A stretch of DNA of 8,353 nt from Pirellulales bacterium (GTDB taxonomy: Bacteria; Planctomycetota; Planctomycetia; Pirellulales; Thermoguttaceae): contig JAUWHT010000116.1 in the NCBI GenBank assembly GCA_030605745.1, forward strand, positions 1 through 8,353. The letters are read 5' to 3'. The position numbers and the translations under genes were made by a program. Below, piece by piece: positions 5,829 through 8,353 of the stretch (the stretch's first letter is position 1; every line of letters begins with the position of its first letter). The notes beneath the pieces were generated by a model. That model was not told where the DNA came from, searched no databases, and was given only the letters and a program-made list of their open reading frames with translations.

Positions 5829-5834
5829 ATTATA
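5829..5834 (-). promoter_or_regulatory. Candidate -10 element for the sigma cassette
   Basis: TATAAT, an exact sigma-70 -10 consensus, reads on the minus strand 84 nt before the sigma gene. No good -35 hexamer sits 16-18 nt upstream, and the nearest TTGCAA is 13 nt away. The promoter is therefore uncertain. Apart from this, the spacer 5746-5942 shows no gene or clear structure. Confidence 0.3.
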
Positions 5835-5942
5835 GTGGCAGCCGCTCTTGCAAGACACCAGCTACAATCGGGAAGTTGCACGTTCGGCGGTCGCAGCTAA
5901 AACAGAAATAGTACGCGTGGGGAGCTTGAAGAAGGTGTTATC

Positions 5943-6182
5943 ATGATTACCATAGTCTATGACAATAATCTCCCGGACAAGCGATTGCAGACGGCCTGGG
6001 GGTTCGCCTGCGTCATCGAGGGACTCGCCGAGACAATCCTCTTCGACACCGGGGGTAACGGTAAACTCCTCCTGTCCAACATGGCGGCCGCGGGGTTCAA
6101 CCCGGAACAGATCGACAGCATCGTGCTTTCGCACATTCACGCCGATCACACCGGGGGGCTGCACGCCTTTCTCGGTCCTTGA
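5943..6182 (+). pseudogene. Truncated metallo-beta-lactamase-fold hydrolase (N-terminal fragment)
   Basis: 79 residues beginning MITIVYDNNLPDKRLQTAWG, then ILFDTGG (32-38) and LSHIHADHTGGL (62-73). His64, His66, Asp68 and His69 form the HxHxDH zinc motif. This is the opening of an MBL-fold hydrolase family normally about 250-280 residues long. The remaining metal ligands and most of the fold are missing. The frame ends at TGA 6180-6182, and the next bases in any forward frame do not resume the family pattern, so this is a truncation rather than a simple frameshift. GAAGG about 7 nt before the ATG shows that it once had, or still has, a usable start. The fragment ends exactly where the promoter of the next gene begins, which points to a rearrangement at this junction. 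Confidence 0.8.
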
Positions 6183-6207
6183 CAGGCCTGATTGCCCCGC
6201 GTAGAAT
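6179..6207 (+). promoter_or_regulatory. Strong sigma-70-type promoter of the GH123-like gene
   Basis: TTGACA (6179-6184, full consensus) and TAGAAT (6202-6207, 5 of 6) are separated by exactly 17 nt. Transcription would begin near 6214, leaving a leader of about 74 nt. The -35 hexamer overlaps the stop codon of the truncated hydrolase. Confidence 0.65.
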
Positions 6208-6216
6208 TAGTAGTAA

Positions 6217-6254
6217 TGGGTAACACTTCGGCACGGCCGAATGTTCGTTACCCA
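6217..6254 (+). repeat. 38-nt hairpin at the predicted 5' end of the GH123-like transcript
   Basis: TGGGTAAC (6217-6224) pairs with GTTACCCA (6247-6254), AC (6225-6226) with GT (6243-6244), and TTCGGC (6227-6232) with GCCGAA (6236-6241) around a 3-nt loop. That makes 16 base pairs with bulges only on the 3' side (6242, 6245-6246). It starts about 3 nt after the predicted transcript start. It could be an RNA-stabilising leader stem or, as DNA, an operator for a dimeric regulator. Confidence 0.6.
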
Positions 6255-6274
6255 CCCGTTACACCCCGCCTTTC

Positions 6275-6279
6275 AGGAG
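6275..6279 (+). promoter_or_regulatory. Ribosome binding site of the GH123-like gene
   Basis: AGGAG lies 8 nt before ATG at 6288. The in-frame TTG at 6192 would lie inside the promoter and place 32 residues before a good signal peptide, so it is rejected as the start. Confidence 0.8.
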
Positions 6280-6287
6280 ATCCTGCC

Positions 6288-8153
6288 ATGTCAAGTCGAT
6301 CGTGTCATAGGTTTTTTGTGCGAGTTTCCATTGTCGCAGTGTCCCTGGCGGCGGCTGTTTGTCTTTCGGTCGCGCCGGCAACAGCAGCACAATCTACACC
6401 GGTGCCTGACTATTACCGGGCCGACTATGGCGAGCGGATCGCTGGCGCCGAGGGCAAGGCAGCCATCTGGTGGTGCGACGCGACGCACAAGGTCCCGCGG
6501 CAACGCGGGCTGCCGGAAGCTACCGCATCCGCCGCACAGCTCTCTGCCGCCGGGAACGACTTTGAGGCGGTCCAGGTCGTCGTGCGTCCGACCGAGCCGC
6601 TCAAGGGACTGACGGCCAGCGCGAGTGCGCTTGCCGGGCCCGATGGAGCGACGATCTCCGCCGAGAACGTGAATATCCTGCGGGTCTTCTATCACTTCGT
6701 GGATCACCCGACCGACAAGACGGGCATCCGCGACTGGTGGCCCGACGCCTTGCCGCCCTTTTCAAAGCCGATTGACTTAGCGGCCGGTGAGAACCAACCG
6801 CTTTGGGTGCTGATCCACGTACCCAAGGACGCCAAGGCGGGCGATTACGCGGGAAGCATCTCGTTGAAAGCGGACGGATGGTCGGCCGAGGTGCCGGTGA
6901 AGCTGCACGTCTGGAACTTCGCCCTGCCCGAGCAGAACCACATTGCGACGGCCTTTGGATTGTCGCCGGGCAACGTGTTCCGCTATCACCAACTCAAGAC
7001 CGAGGCCGACAAGCGCAAGGTACTGGACATGTACTTCCAGAGCTTCGCCGACCACCGGATGAGCCCTTACAATCCCACGCCGCTGGACCCGATCCGCGTG
7101 AAGTTCAATCCCGACGCCGATCCGCCGCGAGCAGAGGTCGATTTTTCGGCGTTCGATCCGGCGATGGCTCGGGCGGTCGAGAAGTTCCACTTCACAGATT
7201 TCAGGCTGACGATTCAAGGCATGGGTGGTGGCAACTTCCTCAAGCGCTACGAGCCAAAGATCGGCCGATTCGGCGAAGACACGCCCGAGTACCAGGCAAT
7301 GTTCTCCAGCTACGTCAAGCAACTGGAAAACCACCTGCGCGAGAAGGGCTGGCTAAAGATGGCCTACATCTACTGGTTCGACGAGCCGAGGCCGAAGGAC
7401 TACGTGTTCGTCCGCAACGGTTTCGAACGGCTGAAGAAGTACGCCCCCAGCTTGCAAACGATGCTCACCGAGCAGATTGAAGAGAAGCTGGCCGGCCCGA
7501 TCGACATCTGGTGCCTGCTCACCCACTATGACCACGAAGCGGCCCAGAAGCGCCGGGCGCACGGCGAGCGGTTCTGGTGGTACGTCTGCTGCGCCCCGAA
7601 GGCCCCGTACTGCACGCTGTTTATCGACCACCCGGCCGTCGAGCTGCGGACCTGGCTCTGGCAGACCTGGCAGCGCGACATCGTGGGCGTGCTGGTCTGG
7701 ACTGCCACCTACTGGACCTCGCCGGCGGAATTCCCGGATAAGGACCATCCGCAAAACCCCTACAAGGACCCGATGGGCTACCGGTGGCACTACGACAAGC
7801 CGGACGTGAAGCAATACTATGGCAACGGCGACGGACGGTTCATCTACCCGCCCGAGTCGGCCGCCGTGCCGGGCAAGTCGGGGCCGGACCCGGTCATCGA
7901 GCCGCCCGTCTCCAGCATCCGCTGGGAGATGCTCCGCGAAGGGATCGAGGATTACGAGTATCTTTACATGCTCCGCGATCTGCTGGCCAAGCGGCGGGAC
8001 GGGCTCCCGGCCGAGCAGGTCAAGAAGTACGAAGCGCTGTTGGAGGTTCCCAAGGAAATTACCAGCGACATGACTACGTTTTCCACCGACCCCGCCCCAA
8101 TCTACACCCGGCGTGCAGCGGTGGCCCGGGCGATCGAGCAGTTGACCAATTAG
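6288..8153 (+). CDS. Secreted GH123-like (DUF4091) glycoside hydrolase
   Basis: 621 residues starting with a signal peptide (basic SSRSCHRFFVR, hydrophobic core 13-28, probable cut near ATAA at 31-34). A beta-rich N-terminal domain runs to about residue 215 (FEAVQVVVRP, AGDYAGSISL, WNFALP at 209-214). The catalytic barrel-like domain follows and contains IYWFDEP with the adjacent pair Asp365-Glu366. GH123 enzymes use such an Asp-Glu pair with substrate assistance by the N-acetyl group to release terminal beta-N-acetylgalactosamine. The C-terminal motif RWEMLREGIEDYEYLYMLRDLL (545-566) is characteristic of this family. Such genes are frequent in planctomycetes. The likely site is the periplasm or outside the cell; the actual sugar is inferred from the family, and many DUF4091 proteins are untested. 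It stands alone behind its own promoter, with no transporter or sulfatase beside it in the window. Confidence 0.88.
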   Translation: MSSRSCHRFFVRVSIVAVSLAAAVCLSVAPATAAQSTPVPDYYRADYGERIAGAEGKAAIWWCDATHKVPRQRGLPEATASAAQLSAAGNDFEAVQVVVRPTEPLKGLTASASALAGPDGATISAENVNILRVFYHFVDHPTDKTGIRDWWPDALPPFSKPIDLAAGENQPLWVLIHVPKDAKAGDYAGSISLKADGWSAEVPVKLHVWNFALPEQNHIATAFGLSPGNVFRYHQLKTEADKRKVLDMYFQSFADHRMSPYNPTPLDPIRVKFNPDADPPRAEVDFSAFDPAMARAVEKFHFTDFRLTIQGMGGGNFLKRYEPKIGRFGEDTPEYQAMFSSYVKQLENHLREKGWLKMAYIYWFDEPRPKDYVFVRNGFERLKKYAPSLQTMLTEQIEEKLAGPIDIWCLLTHYDHEAAQKRRAHGERFWWYVCCAPKAPYCTLFIDHPAVELRTWLWQTWQRDIVGVLVWTATYWTSPAEFPDKDHPQNPYKDPMGYRWHYDKPDVKQYYGNGDGRFIYPPESAAVPGKSGPDPVIEPPVSSIRWEMLREGIEDYEYLYMLRDLLAKRRDGLPAEQVKKYEALLEVPKEITSDMTTFSTDPAPIYTRRAAVARAIEQLTN

Positions 8154-8167
8154 ATCTACCGTTTAGC

Positions 8168-8185
8168 CGCCGGGCTTGCCCGGCG
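8168..8185 (+). terminator. GC hairpin after the GH123-like gene (terminator-like or REP-like)
   Basis: CGCCGGGC (8168-8175) and GCCCGGCG (8178-8185) form a perfect 8-bp stem with a 2-nt loop, 14 nt after the stop codon. The next bases are G-rich with no T-run, so it is not a textbook intrinsic terminator. It may protect the 3' end or be a dispersed palindrome. Confidence 0.45.
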
Positions 8186-8204
8186 CGTTGGGGGGTGTTG
8201 ATAC

Positions 8205-8246
8205 GAATATCGAATATCGAACAAGGAATGTCGAAGGATGAATTCG
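8205..8246. repeat. Six tandem 7-nt units with core GAA
   Basis: GAA begins at 8205, 8212, 8219, 8226, 8233 and 8240, an exact 7-nt period. The first two units are identical (GAATATC) and the rest vary in the last four positions. The text resembles intergenic repeats I recall from planctomycete and verrucomicrobial genomes. The remainder to 8353 has a GGGGACAGG word at 8257-8265, reminiscent of sequence near REP-type transposases, but no gene was recognised there. Confidence 0.7.
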
Positions 8247-8353
8247 GGGGGAAAGAGGGGACAGGTTCAATCTTGTTCGGCACATTAGTTGCTGTGGCGA
8301 TTAGCGAGTCTTATTCTAGTTGAAATCAGAGACAGGGAAATGATAGCCAGTGA

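Noticed and set aside
6192..6287. TTG-initiated 32-residue extension of the GH123-like protein
   Set aside because: It would start within the promoter, lacks a ribosome binding site and would place polar sequence ahead of a good signal peptide. ATG at 6288 fits better.
1631..8246. CRISPR array or tRNA gene
   Set aside because: The repeats have 7-8 nt periods or are single direct pairs without regular 30-40 nt spacers, and no cas gene is present. I saw no cloverleaf with a tRNA-like T-loop in the spacers.
7784..8323. 179-residue forward frame overlapping the end of the GH123-like gene
   Set aside because: It is a shifted-frame shadow of the glycosidase that runs on through the repeat spacer, with no recognisable domain.

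Overview
The window is GC-rich, tightly packed bacterial DNA. Four things suggest a member of the Planctomycetes or a neighbouring PVC-type lineage: a secreted GH123/DUF4091-type glycosidase, an ECF sigma factor operon without a classical zinc anti-sigma factor, many exported proteins, and short degenerate tandem repeats in the spacers. This lineage call is inferred from gene style; no rRNA or other marker gene is present.

Layout, left to right. (1) 1-132: tail of an unidentified gene. (2) 233-1642 (+): an amidophosphoribosyltransferase (PurF) homologue. Its phosphoribosyltransferase half and Fe-S cysteines are intact, but its glutaminase half lacks the nucleophilic cysteine. (3) 1723-3427 (-): an MscS-type mechanosensitive channel followed by a stand-alone sigma-70 region 4 protein, convergent with the purF-like gene. 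An 88-nt nested palindrome built of TTAGG/CCTAA units separates the converging genes. (4) 3574-5745 (-): three overlapping genes, an ECF sigma factor, a one-membrane-span protein and an exported protein with a helical region and an STN-like domain. This looks like a sigma factor/transducer/periplasmic sensor cassette. (5) 5943-6182 (+): the amino-terminal quarter or so of a metallo-beta-lactamase-fold hydrolase, cut off just after its HxHxDH motif. (6) 6288-8153 (+): a secreted GH123-like glycoside hydrolase. Its strong sigma-70-type promoter starts at the last codon of the truncated gene, and a long hairpin follows near the predicted transcript start. (7) 8154-8353: hairpin and repeat-rich spacer.

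The most unusual signal is in the third gene of the sigma operon. A 144-bp stretch containing a REP-like palindrome, bounded by a perfect 23-bp direct repeat, sits in frame inside the signal-peptide region and adds 48 codons. Removing it on paper gives an ordinary signal peptide behind a good ribosome binding site. A second theme is that three spacers carry tandem repeats of 7 or 8 nt, each with a fixed core and variable remaining positions.

The purF-like gene is metabolic, the channel handles osmotic stress, the sigma cassette probably couples an envelope signal to transcription, and the glycosidase probably degrades GalNAc-containing glycans outside the cytoplasm. Nothing in the sequence shows these four units working together. 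All names come from motif reading; no database search was possible.
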